This document shows positions 47,308-56,791 of a stretch of DNA of 64,000 nt, one piece after another. The notes under the pieces were generated by a model. That model was given only the letters and a program-made list of their open reading frames with translations, made no database searches and had not been told where the DNA came from. The position numbers and the translations under genes were made by a program. Source of the stretch: CAVPCY01 sp963702525 (GTDB taxonomy: Bacteria > Actinomycetota > Coriobacteriia > Anaerosomatales > PHET01). The stretch is from NCBI GenBank assembly GCA_963702525.1, contig CAVPCY010000009.1, forward strand, positions 97,228-161,227. Direction: 5' to 3'. Within the stretch, counting starts at the first letter, position 1. Each line of letters opens with the position of its first letter.

Positions 47308-48219
47308 CTAGAAGGCGAACGCCTGCAGCAGCGGGACGGAGAGAGCCGATGCAATCGTCGTCACGAAGATCGCCGCCGCGATGAAGTCGGTATCGAGCCC
47401 GAAACGCTCGCCCACGACCAGCGTGAGCATCATGCTCGGCATGCTTGCCTGAAGCATGGCCACTCGCAGGCCCGGCTCGGCAAGCACCGCGGAGCCGACG
47501 CCCAGCGCTACGAGCGGCGCTGCCACGAGCTTGATTGCAGCCAGAACACCGAGTGCTACCGCTCCGTGCGCGATGGAGCGCGGTCTGAGGGACAGGCCCA
47601 CCGAGAGCATGATCAGCGGTGCGACGAGACTAGCCAGCAGGGCTAACCCGTTACTTACCCCCACCGGAACGGCGATCGGGCGCAGAAGCAGCGCCGCGAC
47701 CAAGGCGATCACAGCGGGAAAGGTAGCCAGTTCCCTGAGCGGATTGGGCGCATCGTGACCTCGGGTTCCAAAGCGCGCTGCGATCGGCAGCCCCACCAGA
47801 ACCAGCGCGAAGACCGTCCCGAACACGTCCGAGAAGACCGCCTCGGGCACAGCGGCGGCACCGAGCAGTGCTGCGGTCAGCGGGTAGCCGAGGTAGCCGG
47901 TGTTGCCCAGCGATGCCGCGATCAAGAAGCCTCCCGCGCGGTCGCGCGGGAGTCGAAGCACCTTCTCGGCAAGGAACGCGAGCAGCAGCGTGGCCGCGAA
48001 GACCGCCCACGCGACGCCGACGATACGCCAGACAGCGGGACCGACTTCGGCCCCGTGGACCGCCTCGAAGATGAACGCGGGCAGCCCGACGTAGATGATC
48101 ACCGTGTTGAGCGGACGAGCATCCTCGCTGCTCAGAAGGCTCGTGGCTCGAAGGACCGCGCCGATTCCGACGATCGCGGCGAACGTCAGGATCGTGGGCG
48201 CCAGACCTCCAGTGGCCAC
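47308..48219 (-). CDS. AEC-family (auxin efflux carrier type) transporter
   Basis: 303 residues with about ten hydrophobic helices and the family pattern: helix 1 ILTFAAIVGIGAVLRATSLL, SLLSSEDARPLNTVIIYVGL, FLIAASLGNTGYLGYPLTAA and the final SMPSMMLTLVVGERFGLDTD. Members export or import organic acids such as malate/malonate in bacteria. The stop of mtnA lies only a few bases from this gene's GTG start, so it may belong to the same transcript; the substrate cannot be inferred. Confidence 0.85.
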   Translation of the reverse strand: MATGGLAPTILTFAAIVGIGAVLRATSLLSSEDARPLNTVIIYVGLPAFIFEAVHGAEVGPAVWRIVGVAWAVFAATLLLAFLAEKVLRLPRDRAGGFLIAASLGNTGYLGYPLTAALLGAAAVPEAVFSDVFGTVFALVLVGLPIAARFGTRGHDAPNPLRELATFPAVIALVAALLLRPIAVPVGVSNGLALLASLVAPLIMLSVGLSLRPRSIAHGAVALGVLAAIKLVAAPLVALGVGSAVLAEPGLRVAMLQASMPSMMLTLVVGERFGLDTDFIAAAIFVTTIASALSVPLLQAFAF

Positions 48220-48225
48220 GGGGTG

Positions 48226-49491
48226 CTAGTCTCCCAGGTCCAGACCGAGTTCGTGAACGCCCCCGCTACCCATGCAAGAGACGCCCAGGGCGAGCTCGTA
48301 GTCTGGCTGTGGGCGTACGACACCGATCTCGGTGATGAACGCTGTGATGTACTCAGCAGGCGTGATATCGAACGCGGGGTTGTAGATCTCAACACCCGGA
48401 GGCGTCATCTTGAACCAGGCATCGAAGCTGTAGGCGCCACCCTTGCGATCGAGCACCATCTGGTGGCCTTTCGTGAGAGGCACCTGGTACGGCCCCTCAT
48501 TGGTGAGCAGATCGAACGCCCGTGTTGCCTCCGCACTGTCGGGCTCGAAGAAGCCAGAGACCGTGAAGCCTTCGATCTCACGCGGGTCCCGCTCCTCGAT
48601 CTCGATCTGCGAGCCGTCGCCGATGGTCAGGTCCACGGTGGACGTGGGTGCCGCGACGTAGAACGGGATACCGTGCTCTTTGGCAAGCACCGCAAGCCCG
48701 TACGTGCCGATCTTGTTGGCCGTGTCGCCGTTCGCGCATATCCGGTCCGCCCCGACGATGACCGCGTCTACCCACCCGTTCTTCATGACACTGGCGGCCA
48801 TGCTGTCGGTGATGAGCGCCGACGGTATCCCGGCGACCCGCAGTTCCCACGCCGTCAGGCGCCCCCCCTGGTTCACGGGACGTGTCTCGTCGACCCATAC
48901 ATGGTCGATCTTCCCCTGCTCGTAGGCGGTGAAGATGACACCGAGGGCAGTGCCGAAATACGCCGTGGCAAGTGACCCGGCGTTGCAGTGCGTGAGAACC
49001 TTTGAGTTCTCGCCGAGCAGTTCGGCCCCATGCTCGCCTAGCTTCCGGTTGCGCGCCTCGTCCTGCTCCAGCATGGTGAGTGCCTCTTGGAGCACCAACT
49101 CGCGGAGTTCCGCGACCCCCATGTCTCTGTTGCGAAGCGCAAGGGTCCTGACGCGCGCCGCGCCCCAGAACAGGTTGACTGCCGTGGGTCGCGTCGACAC
49201 GATCTCCACCACGACTTCGTCCATGCGCTGCAGGTAGACGTCGACATCCTCGATCTCGGCGCCTTCCGTCTCGCTCCACAGCGCGACAGCAAGCGCAGCC
49301 GCCACTCCGAGCGCGGGTGCTCCACGCACGGCGAGCGTCTTGATGGCCACGCACACGCCGTCGTAGGTGTTGCAGGCGAGCACGTCGCCTTGGAGCGGCA
49401 AGCGCGTCTGGTCGATCAGGAAGACAGCCGGCTGACCGGTGTCCTCGTTCTCGCCCCACCAGATGGTGCGCGGAATATCGCTGACGGCCAT
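48226..49491 (-). CDS. mtnA: Methylthioribose-1-phosphate isomerase, long form
   Basis: Converts methylthioribose-1-phosphate to methylthioribulose-1-phosphate in methionine salvage. Key motifs: LAVRGAPALGVAAALAV, THCNAGSLATAYFGTALGVI (catalytic Cys), WVDETRPVNQGGRLTAWEL, VIVGADRICANGDTANKIGT (catalytic Asp) and YNPAFDITPAEYITAFITE. At 421 residues it is about 70 longer than usual; the extra 40-odd residues sit between IEERDPREIEG and YNPAFD (GFFEPDSAEATRAFDLLTNE onward). SD GGAGG precedes the ATG. Next to AhcY and PNP. Confidence 0.9.
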   Translation of the reverse strand: MAVSDIPRTIWWGENEDTGQPAVFLIDQTRLPLQGDVLACNTYDGVCVAIKTLAVRGAPALGVAAALAVALWSETEGAEIEDVDVYLQRMDEVVVEIVSTRPTAVNLFWGAARVRTLALRNRDMGVAELRELVLQEALTMLEQDEARNRKLGEHGAELLGENSKVLTHCNAGSLATAYFGTALGVIFTAYEQGKIDHVWVDETRPVNQGGRLTAWELRVAGIPSALITDSMAASVMKNGWVDAVIVGADRICANGDTANKIGTYGLAVLAKEHGIPFYVAAPTSTVDLTIGDGSQIEIEERDPREIEGFTVSGFFEPDSAEATRAFDLLTNEGPYQVPLTKGHQMVLDRKGGAYSFDAWFKMTPPGVEIYNPAFDITPAEYITAFITEIGVVRPQPDYELALGVSCMGSGGVHELGLDLGD

Positions 49492-49528
49492 TGGTCCTCC
49501 GTTGTGGTTCGAACGCCCTCGTATGGCG

Positions 49529-50788
49529 CTAGCAGGTTCCTTCTTGCCACGAGCACAGGTATGCGGCCTGCTCCTCGGTCAGCTCGTCGATCTCGACGCC
49601 CATGCTCGCGAGCTTGAGCTTGGCAATGTTGGCGTCTATGTCCTCCGGGACGTCGTAGACGCCCGGCTCGAGACTTGCGGCGTTGGCCACCATGTACTCG
49701 GCGCAAAACGCCTGGTTGGCGAAGCTCATGTCCATGACGTTGGCGGGGTGGCCTTCGGCGCACGACAGGTTCACCAGACGACCGTCGGCGAGCAGGTAGA
49801 TGCAGCGGCCATCGGCCATCACGAACTCCTCGACGAGCGGGCGCACCTCGCGCTCGGACACAGCCATCTCGCGCAGCTTGGGGATGTTGATCTCGGCATT
49901 GAAGTGGCCCGAGTTGCAGATGATGGCGCCGTCCTTCATGACTTCGAACGCGCCGGTGTCGATGACGTTCAGGTCGCCGGTGACCGTGATCCAGATGTCG
50001 CAGATCTTGGCAGCCTCGACGCACGGCATCACTCGGTACCCGTCCATGACGGCCTCGAGCGCCTTGAGCGGATCGACCTCGCACACTACGACGTTGCTCC
50101 CCATGCCCGATGCGCGCATCGCCACGCCGCGGCCACACCAGCCGTAGCCGGAAACGACGAGCGTGCGACCGGCGAGCAGGCGGTTGGTGGCGCGAATGAC
50201 GCCGTCGAGCGTAGACTGTCCCGTCCCGTAGCGATTGTCGAAGAGGTGCTTCGTCTTGGCCTCGTTGACGGCCATGATCGGGTACTTGAGCGCTCCATCC
50301 TTGGCCATCGCCGCCAGGCGGATCACGCCGGTGGTGGTCTCTTCAGTGCCCCCGATGATGTACTCGAGCATCTCGGGCTGCTCGGCGTGGATTCGGCCCA
50401 CCACGTCGGCACCGTCGTCCATCGTCATCTGTGGCCTGTGCGCAATGGCCTCGTCGATGTGCGCGTAGTAGGTGTCGGTGTCCTCGCCCTTGATCGCGTA
50501 CGTGCGCACGCCGTAGTGCTTCACCAGCGCCGCGGCAACGTCATCTTGAGTGGACAGGGGATTGCTCGCGCACAGCACGATGTCGGCGCCACCCGCGGCA
50601 AGCGTTCGCATCAGGTTGGCGGTCTCCGTCGTGACGTGCAGACACGCCGCTACGCGGATGCCCTCGAGGGGCTTCTCGGCCTCGAACCGCTCGCGGATGC
50701 TGGCGAGGACCGGCATGTCCTTGTCGGCCCACTCGATGCGGGCCTTGCCGGCGTCGGCCAGTGCCATGTCCTTGACGTCGTACTCCAT
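49529..50788 (-). CDS. ahcY: Adenosylhomocysteinase
   Basis: Splits S-adenosylhomocysteine to homocysteine and adenosine using NAD. 419 residues. Motifs: LHVTTETANLMRTLAAGGAD, LCASNPLSTQDDVAAAL, KTKHLFDNRYGTGQSTLDGV, and the NAD fold GRTLVVSGYGWCGRGVAMRA. The C-terminal end KLKLASMGVEIDELTEEQAA is typical. It clears the product of methyltransferases, and its reaction feeds PNP next door. Frame intact. Confidence 0.95.
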   Translation of the reverse strand: MEYDVKDMALADAGKARIEWADKDMPVLASIRERFEAEKPLEGIRVAACLHVTTETANLMRTLAAGGADIVLCASNPLSTQDDVAAALVKHYGVRTYAIKGEDTDTYYAHIDEAIAHRPQMTMDDGADVVGRIHAEQPEMLEYIIGGTEETTTGVIRLAAMAKDGALKYPIMAVNEAKTKHLFDNRYGTGQSTLDGVIRATNRLLAGRTLVVSGYGWCGRGVAMRASGMGSNVVVCEVDPLKALEAVMDGYRVMPCVEAAKICDIWITVTGDLNVIDTGAFEVMKDGAIICNSGHFNAEINIPKLREMAVSEREVRPLVEEFVMADGRCIYLLADGRLVNLSCAEGHPANVMDMSFANQAFCAEYMVANAASLEPGVYDVPEDIDANIAKLKLASMGVEIDELTEEQAAYLCSWQEGTC

Positions 50789-50849
50789 GGGTGCGCTCCT
50801 TCACGTAAGCGCGCGACACCTCTCAGGCGCCGCGCGACGGTGTACCCGA

Positions 50850-51650
50850 TCACAACCTGCCGAGTATACCAATCAGCAGGCGCGTTAGCGCCACTTGCGC
50901 CCTCTCCCCCGCCTCGAGGACTTCGGTGTGCGATAGACCCTCCCCGGCTGCAGCGTTGGTGACGAGCGAGAACCCGAGCACGTCCAGCCCCAGGGCACGC
51001 GCAGCTATCACCTCCGGGACCGTCGACATGCCCACCACGTCGGCGCCTACCGTGCGCAGGTAGCGCACCTCGGCCGGCGTCTCGAACGCCGGGCCGAGTA
51101 GCCCCGCGTAGACTCCGTCGACCAGCGCCATCCCCTGCGCGTCGGCAACCTCACGAGCGAGCGAGCGCAGCCCGGGGTCGTACGCATCGCGCATAGGCAC
51201 GAACGGAACTCCGCCTTCGGGCCCGGGCCAGCCGACGAGCGGGCTGTCGCCCGTGAGGTTGATCTGATCGGAGATCAGCACGACGTCACCCACGCGGAGT
51301 GACTCGTTCACTCCGCCCGCGGCGTTCGTCACCACGAGCGTCTCGCAGCCTAGCGCCGCCGCCAGCCGTGCAGGATACGCGGCGTCGAGAGCGGACACTC
51401 CCTGGTAGCGGTGCACGCGCCCCGAGAACACGCACACCTGAACTCCCGCGACAGCGCCCAAGACCAACGTGCCGGCGTGCCCCATGACGCCGGCGGTGGC
51501 ACGCGGGAACCCGTCGATCGTCGCGTAGGCGAGCTTCTCGGGATCCTCTACGGCGTCGGCCAGACCCCCGAAACCGCTGCCAAGCACGAGAGCGACGCGG
51601 GGAACCGCCGTGTAGCGCGACAACTGCGGCGGCACTTCGATCTCGAACAT
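50850..51650 (-). CDS. Purine nucleoside phosphorylase (trimeric type)
   Basis: 266 residues. Phosphate-binding and purine-site motifs: VALVLGSGFGGLADAVEDPE, GVMGHAGTLVLGAVAGVQV, VFSGRVHRYQG, VVTNAAGGVNESLRVGDVVL, AFETPAEVRYLRTVGADVVG, GMSTVPEVIAAR and FSLVTNAAAG. The Asn in the last motif matches 6-oxopurine (inosine/guanosine) specificity; MTA phosphorylases have Asp there. It phosphorolyses nucleosides, in line with AhcY and MtnA beside it, but may also accept other purines. AGGGGAG precedes the ATG. Confidence 0.9.
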   Translation of the reverse strand: MFEIEVPPQLSRYTAVPRVALVLGSGFGGLADAVEDPEKLAYATIDGFPRATAGVMGHAGTLVLGAVAGVQVCVFSGRVHRYQGVSALDAAYPARLAAALGCETLVVTNAAGGVNESLRVGDVVLISDQINLTGDSPLVGWPGPEGGVPFVPMRDAYDPGLRSLAREVADAQGMALVDGVYAGLLGPAFETPAEVRYLRTVGADVVGMSTVPEVIAARALGLDVLGFSLVTNAAAGEGLSHTEVLEAGERAQVALTRLLIGILGRL

Positions 51651-51840
51651 AGGACTCCCCTTCTGGCGTTCGTCAAGCGGGAGGTGCGAATCGCTGTTCT
51701 TGGGTGTAGTTACCCCCTCGAGGTGCCAGCCTCAAGTAAGTACCCCCCGCTGCTTCACCCTCAAGCTGCGCGGTGAAGCTCGAGTGCGACGGCAACTCGG
51801 TCTCGTGGATCGGGCAGGTCGACTCCGCCCCCACGAACAC

Positions 51841-53394
51841 TCAGTTGGTCTGCACCGGAGTGATGGGCACCTTGGCCAAGTCCCAGTCCCTGCCTACTAC
51901 CACGAGAACGTCGGTGTCGAACGCGTACATGCCCCTGCTCTCGACGAGCTTGGTGCCGGGTGGGAGCGCTTTGAGAAGTTGCTCCGCAGCCGTCTGGTTC
52001 TTCTTGTAGACCACCAGCGTCTTGGGGTAGACGAACTGCTGCGCGTTGCCTACGGTCTTCACCTTGAATGCCTGGGCCTTGAGTATCGAGGCGACCTGCT
52101 TGGCGCACCCGGGTATTCCCGCCCCGTTTCGAATGGTCACGGTGACGTCAGACGGCTTGAGGGCCGCGGGCTCGACCGGCGCGGCCTGAGTCGTGGACGA
52201 AGACTCGCCCGAGGCGGGAGGCTTCTTCTTGGCCTTGAAGGGCTTGCCGGCCTCGAATTTGGCGAGCACCTTCTCCGCCTTGTCCTCATCGAGCCAGATG
52301 TAGGGGGTCTTCCACGAGCCGGGAAGTGTGGTCGCGTAGACGTTCTTGCTGCCCGCCCCCTTCATGGCCTGCGCGGTGCGAAGCATCTGGGAGAGGGACA
52401 TGTTCGTGGAGATGTAGGGTGCCGCGGTGGCGATGATGCGAGGGATCTTGGCCACGCTGGTCTTGTTGGCGATCTGATCCGCGGCGGCTTTGAAGAACAG
52501 CTGCTGGTTCTTCATTCGGCTGAAGTCCTGGTCGGCGAACTGGTGGCGTGCCCTCACGAAGGTGATGGCGTGATTCCCATCCAGTCGCTGGTAGCCTGCG
52601 TCGATGTGCGAGTACCTGTTACCCCTGCTCGGATCCGCCTCGGTGTCCTTGATCTCCACGGGCACCTTGATCCATACGCCGTCCATAGCGTTCACGATGC
52701 GCCGGAACCCGGTGAAGTTGACACCCATGTAGTAGTTGATCTTCTGACCCGTCAGCTCCTCGACCGTGTCGATCGCCAGCTGCTCCTTGCCATAGAAGTA
52801 GGCGTCGTTGATCTTGCTGTGGCCATGGCCCGGTATCTTCGCGCGCATGTCGCGCGGAATCGAGATGAGCCAGACCTCCTTGGTCTTGGGGTCGATCCGC
52901 GCCAGTATCATCGTGTCCGAACGAAAGGCCTTCTCTTTGGGGCGTTTGTCGAAGCCGAGGATGAGCAGGTTGTAGGGCTTCTGCGGCTTCGCCGGCTCCA
53001 GTTCGACGGCGATCTTCTTTCTCTGGAACACGGTGCGCTGCATAGTCGACTCGATATGCTTCGCATAGGCGTAGACACCGACAGAACTCGCCACGATCAA
53101 GACGCCGAGAACGCCCGCCACGATGGCCAGCACACGCTTGGTGCGGCCGTGTCGGCGGTCGCGCTCGGCGCGAAGACGCTCGGGCGCGGCCTCAAGGGCG
53201 CCCCGCTTGCGCTTCGCGGGGTCGGAGAGGGAGTAGCGGTCGTCAGACGGCTCGCTCATCATGCGAGGCTTCTGCGACGCAACGGGGCGCTTTCCCGCAG
53301 CCGCTGACGGCACCCGCCGCTTGGCAGGCCGAGGGCCGCTGTGGCCCTTGCCGTCGGGGCCATACAGCCCCTTGTTTCGTGAGTGCTTGCCCAT
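51841..53394 (-). CDS. LytR-CpsA-Psr (LCP) family protein with LytR_C domain
   Basis: Attaches teichoic-acid or other glycopolymers from lipid carrier to peptidoglycan. 517 residues: basic, Lys/Arg-rich cytoplasmic N-terminus of about 85 residues, one membrane helix (VLAIVAGVLGVLIVASSVGV), LCP domain (NLLILGFDKRPKEKAFRSDT, LISIPRDMRAKIPGHGHSKI, FVRARHQFADQDFSRMKNQQ) with its conserved Arg/Asp residues, then a linker and a LytR_C domain (VTVTIRNGAGIPGCAKQVAS). SD GGAGGG precedes the ATG. Stands upstream of the nucleotide-sugar dehydrogenase. Confidence 0.9.
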   Translation of the reverse strand: MGKHSRNKGLYGPDGKGHSGPRPAKRRVPSAAAGKRPVASQKPRMMSEPSDDRYSLSDPAKRKRGALEAAPERLRAERDRRHGRTKRVLAIVAGVLGVLIVASSVGVYAYAKHIESTMQRTVFQRKKIAVELEPAKPQKPYNLLILGFDKRPKEKAFRSDTMILARIDPKTKEVWLISIPRDMRAKIPGHGHSKINDAYFYGKEQLAIDTVEELTGQKINYYMGVNFTGFRRIVNAMDGVWIKVPVEIKDTEADPSRGNRYSHIDAGYQRLDGNHAITFVRARHQFADQDFSRMKNQQLFFKAAADQIANKTSVAKIPRIIATAAPYISTNMSLSQMLRTAQAMKGAGSKNVYATTLPGSWKTPYIWLDEDKAEKVLAKFEAGKPFKAKKKPPASGESSSTTQAAPVEPAALKPSDVTVTIRNGAGIPGCAKQVASILKAQAFKVKTVGNAQQFVYPKTLVVYKKNQTAAEQLLKALPPGTKLVESRGMYAFDTDVLVVVGRDWDLAKVPITPVQTN

Positions 53395-53509
53395 GACCCT
53401 CCATGTTGCCGGCTAGTCCCTGTGCGCTACTGCACGAACTATGCCTCGTCATGCGTGCAAGCGCACATCCTGTGGGCATTCCGACACCAAAGCCACACGA
53501 ATCGCCGCG

Positions 53510-54805
53510 TCACAGCCTGACGACATTGTCCCCGGCGTAGGCGCTCATCGCGTTTCGCGTATCGAGCACCAGACTCGCCGAGCGTGCCACGAGCTCGTAG
53601 TCGACACCGCTGTGAGCCGTGATGATGAGTACGGCGTCGGCTTGTGACACCGTCTCGGCATTCAGCTCACAACGTGGAAGGCGTCTGCCTTCCACGACGA
53701 ACTCCTGAACGAACGGGTCATGGTAGACGACGTCGGCGCCCTTGTCGAGCAGCAGCTCGGCGGTCTTGATCGCAGGGCTCTCGCGCATGTCGTCGATGTC
53801 GTTCTTGTACGCCACGCCGAGCACCATGACCCGGCTGCCCGACAGTGACTTCTGCTGGCGGTTCAAGGCGTCCATAAGGCGCCTCGCCACGTAGTAGGGC
53901 ATGTTCTCGTTGACCTTGCCGGAAAGCTCGATGAACTCGGTGTGGAAGTCGTACTCGCGCGCCTTCCACGACAGGTAGAACGGGTCGATCGGAATGCAGT
54001 GACCGCCGAGGCCCGGGCCGGGATAGAACGGCATGAAGCCGAAGGGCTTGGTCTTGGCTGCGTCGACGACCTCCCAGATGTCGATGTCCATGCGCTCGCA
54101 CAGCATGAGAAGCTCGTTGACGAGGGCGATGTTCACACACCGGAAGATGTTCTCGAGCAGCTTCGACATCTCAGCGGCGCGCGTCGACGAGACCGGCACG
54201 ATCTCGTCGAGGAAGCTGCGGTAGAACGCGACCGCGACCTTCGTGCACTCCGGAGTGACGCCGCCGACCACCTTCGGGGTGTTCTTGGTCTGGTAGGCAA
54301 CGTTGCCAGGGTCGACGCGCTCGGGTGAGAACGCGAGGTGGAGCGTCTCGCCGACCCTTTGCCACCCGCGCTCCAGTATGGGCTGTACGACCTCCTCGGT
54401 CGTGCCCGGATAGGTCGTTGACTCGAGAGTGACGAGCGTTCCCGGCCGCAGGTGCGGCGTGATGGCTTCGGTCGCAGCGACCATGTAGGAGACGTCGGGT
54501 TCCTTGGCCTTGTCGAGTGGAGTTGGCACGCAGATCGCCACGGCATCGCACTCCGCAGCGCGAGAGAAGTCAGTCGTCGCCTCGAAGATACCGTCGGTGA
54601 CCACGCGTGCGAGGTCCTCGGTGGGAACGTCGGGGATGTAGCTGCGGCCGGCGTTGACCTCGTCGACCTTCTCGGCGCTCACCTCGAAGCCGATCACGCG
54701 GTTGCCCGCCTTCGACATCTCCATGGCGAGCGGTAGGCCTACGTAGCCGAGCCCCACCACGCCGTAGGTGGCCTCGCGGTTCTCGAATCGCTCGATCAGT
54801 CCCAT
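53510..54805 (-). CDS. UDP-sugar dehydrogenase (WecC/UDP-HexNAc 6-dehydrogenase type)
   Basis: 431 residues; oxidises a UDP-hexosamine or UDP-glucose to the uronate. NAD-binding YGVVGLGYVGLPLAMEMSKA, VPTPLDKAKEPDVSYMVAAT, the catalytic Cys in PGLGGHCIPIDPFYLSWKAR, and the C-terminal domain VLGVAYKNDIDDMRESPAIK. The family closest by eye is UDP-N-acetyl-mannosamine/glucosamine 6-dehydrogenase, giving surface-polysaccharide precursors. It lies between an LCP gene and fabZ. Confidence 0.85.
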   Translation of the reverse strand: MGLIERFENREATYGVVGLGYVGLPLAMEMSKAGNRVIGFEVSAEKVDEVNAGRSYIPDVPTEDLARVVTDGIFEATTDFSRAAECDAVAICVPTPLDKAKEPDVSYMVAATEAITPHLRPGTLVTLESTTYPGTTEEVVQPILERGWQRVGETLHLAFSPERVDPGNVAYQTKNTPKVVGGVTPECTKVAVAFYRSFLDEIVPVSSTRAAEMSKLLENIFRCVNIALVNELLMLCERMDIDIWEVVDAAKTKPFGFMPFYPGPGLGGHCIPIDPFYLSWKAREYDFHTEFIELSGKVNENMPYYVARRLMDALNRQQKSLSGSRVMVLGVAYKNDIDDMRESPAIKTAELLLDKGADVVYHDPFVQEFVVEGRRLPRCELNAETVSQADAVLIITAHSGVDYELVARSASLVLDTRNAMSAYAGDNVVRL

Positions 54806-54914
54806 TGTCTCGTCTTCCCCTCGTCACTTGATGCGACGCCTTTATCGGCGATACCACGTTGGTCCGTCAAATGCGACGCCACGACCGGCGGTCCGGCCCA
54901 ACCGTACGGACGCG

Positions 54915-55337
54915 CTACTTCGTCGCGAACATCAGCTCACCCGAGCAGGCGAGCTCGCCGTCAACGGTCGCCGTTGCCTCGCCCCACCCGATGGGACCGC
55001 GGCTGCGCGTGATACGGCACTCGAGTCGAAGCGTCTCGCCCGGCACCACCTGCCGCTTGAAGCGCACCTTGTCGATACCCGCGAAGAACGCGAGCTTGCC
55101 TTGGTTCTCGGGCAGCGAGAGAAGCGCGACAGCGCCGGCCTGCGCGAGCGCCTCGACGATGAGTACCCCCGGCATCACCGCATACTCCGGGAAGTGCCCC
55201 GGCACCCAGAACATGTCCTCGCGAACGTCGAGGTAGCCGACTGCACTCTCGCCCGGGACGTGCTCTTCTATGCGATCCACCAGAAGAAACGGATCCCGAT
55301 GCGGGATGATTCCTTTGATCTGTTCGCGGTCCAGCAC
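54915..55337 (-). CDS. fabZ: 3-hydroxyacyl-[acyl-carrier-protein] dehydratase FabZ
   Basis: Removes water from beta-hydroxyacyl-ACP in fatty acid elongation. 140 residues with IPHRDPFLLVDRIEEHVPGE (catalytic His) and HFPEYAVMPGVLIVEALAQA (catalytic Glu on the hot-dog helix), full length. GTG start after GGAGA. Close to murA, as often seen; probably the same transcript direction, with 27 bp between. Confidence 0.95.
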   Translation of the reverse strand: MLDREQIKGIIPHRDPFLLVDRIEEHVPGESAVGYLDVREDMFWVPGHFPEYAVMPGVLIVEALAQAGAVALLSLPENQGKLAFFAGIDKVRFKRQVVPGETLRLECRITRSRGPIGWGEATATVDGELACSGELMFATK

Positions 55338-55364
55338 CCTGAGATCTCCTCTCAGTTGGCCGGC

Positions 55365-56653
55365 TCAGCAGCCCATCGAGGGCATGATGCCCTCGCGGTC
55401 ACGGCGGATGTCGGCACCCAGCGCGGCCATCTTGTCGCACAGGCGCTCGTATCCTCGGTCGATGTGGTACACGTCGCTGACCGTGGTGTAGCCCTCTGCG
55501 GCCAGACCCGCGAGCACCAGAGCCGCGCCTCCGCGCAGGTCCGTACTGCGAACGGGCGCGCCCGAGAGCTCGCTGACGCCCTTCACCAGCGCGTGGTGCC
55601 CCTCGATCCGTACGTCGGCACCCATGCGCATCAGCTCGTCGGCGAACATGAAGCGGTTCTCGAACACGTTCTCGGTGATGATCGAATCGCCGTGCGCCAG
55701 TGCCATGAGCGCCATGAACTGCGCCTGCATGTCCGTGGGAAAGCCCGGATACGGCAGCGTCTGCACGTCGACGGGGCAGATCTCACCGTCACGCGACACG
55801 GTGACACTGTCCGGCGTGGCCTCGACCGAGCAGCCCGCCTGTCGCAGCTTCCCCAGTACGAGATCGAGGTGGGCGGGGTCGAAACCCGTGACGGTCACGG
55901 GACCGCCGGTGAGGGCGCCCGCCACGAGGTACGTGCCCGCCTCGATGCGGTCGCCGACCACTCTGTGGTCGGCAGGGCCGAGGTCCGGCGACCCCCTCGA
56001 CGGTCACAGTCGGGGTCCCCGCGCCGCTGACACGTGCGCCCATCGAGTTGAGGAACTCGATCAGATCGACGATCTCCGGTTCCCGGGCCGCGTTCTCGAT
56101 GACCGTGGTACCCTCGCGCGAGCACCGAGGCCATAAGCAGGTTCTCGGTAGCGCCCACACTCGCGAAGTCGAGGGTGACGTTCGCAGCGAGCGGCCGCCC
56201 GCCTTCGGGTGCGGTCGCGTGGATGTAGCCGTGCCCGATGTCGATCCTCACGCCGAGCGCCTGCAGCCCCCGCAGGTGCATGTCGATCTTGCGCGATCCG
56301 ATGTTGCAGCCGCCGGGCATCGCCACCCTCGCCTCGCCGAGCCGGGCGACCAGCGGACCGAGCACCGCCGTCGACGCTCGCATCTGAGCGACGAACTCGT
56401 AGGGCGCCTCGTGACTGGAGATTGTCGTGGCATCGATCTCGAGCGCGTGGTCGGTGCGGGCGACTCGCGCGCCAAGTGCCTCGAGCACCTGCGACATGAT
56501 GTCCACGTCGGCGATATCCGGAACATTCGAGATTCGGCATACGCCGGGCGCCATGATGGAGGCGGCCATGAGCTTGAGAGCGGAGTTCTTCGCCCCCTCG
56601 ACTCTGACCTCACCGGTCAGGCGGCGACCCCCGCGGACTGTGATGGATTCCAT
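55365..56653 (-). CDS. murA: UDP-N-acetylglucosamine 1-carboxyvinyltransferase (frameshifted twice)
   Basis: First committed step of peptidoglycan synthesis: adds enolpyruvate to UDP-GlcNAc. The start has ITVRGGRRLTGEVRVEGAKN; the catalytic Cys is in MPGGCNIGSRKIDMHLRGLQ, so phosphoenolpyruvate chemistry and fosfomycin sensitivity are expected. The second frame carries GTTVIENAAREPEIVDLIEF and the third VVGDRIEAGTYLVAGALTGG, ending FPTDMQAQFMALMALAHGDS. Junctions near 56110-56125 and 55975-55995. About 430 residues joined, normal length. Breaks in an essential gene point to sequencing error. Confidence 0.9.
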
Positions 56654-56731
56654 GTCCCGAAGGATACCGTACCGGGCACGTGCACTCCTGCCCCGTCATG
56701 CTTCCGTGACCTGCCCGGTTCCGGCAGCAAA

Positions 56732-56761
56732 GAGGCGGGCCCGGTTTCCCGGACCCGCCTC
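56732..56761 (-). terminator. Terminator of the ATP synthase operon
   Basis: GAGGCGGGCCCGG pairs with CCGGACCCGCCTC (one mismatch) with a TTTC loop, 30 bp after the atpC stop. It separates the atp operon from murA, both read on the minus strand. Confidence 0.75.
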
Positions 56762-56791
56762 GGCAGCACACCATATGTGAGGCGTGTATCG

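Noticed and set aside
50789..50849. SAH riboswitch before ahcY
   Set aside because: Only 60 bases separate pnp and ahcY and the conserved SAH-aptamer core is not present.
51773..52009. Plus-strand frame KLECDGNSVSWIGQVDSA ahead of and over the LCP gene end
   Set aside because: Most of it lies antisense to the conserved end of the LCP gene; the free part is only about 70 bases and has no SD.
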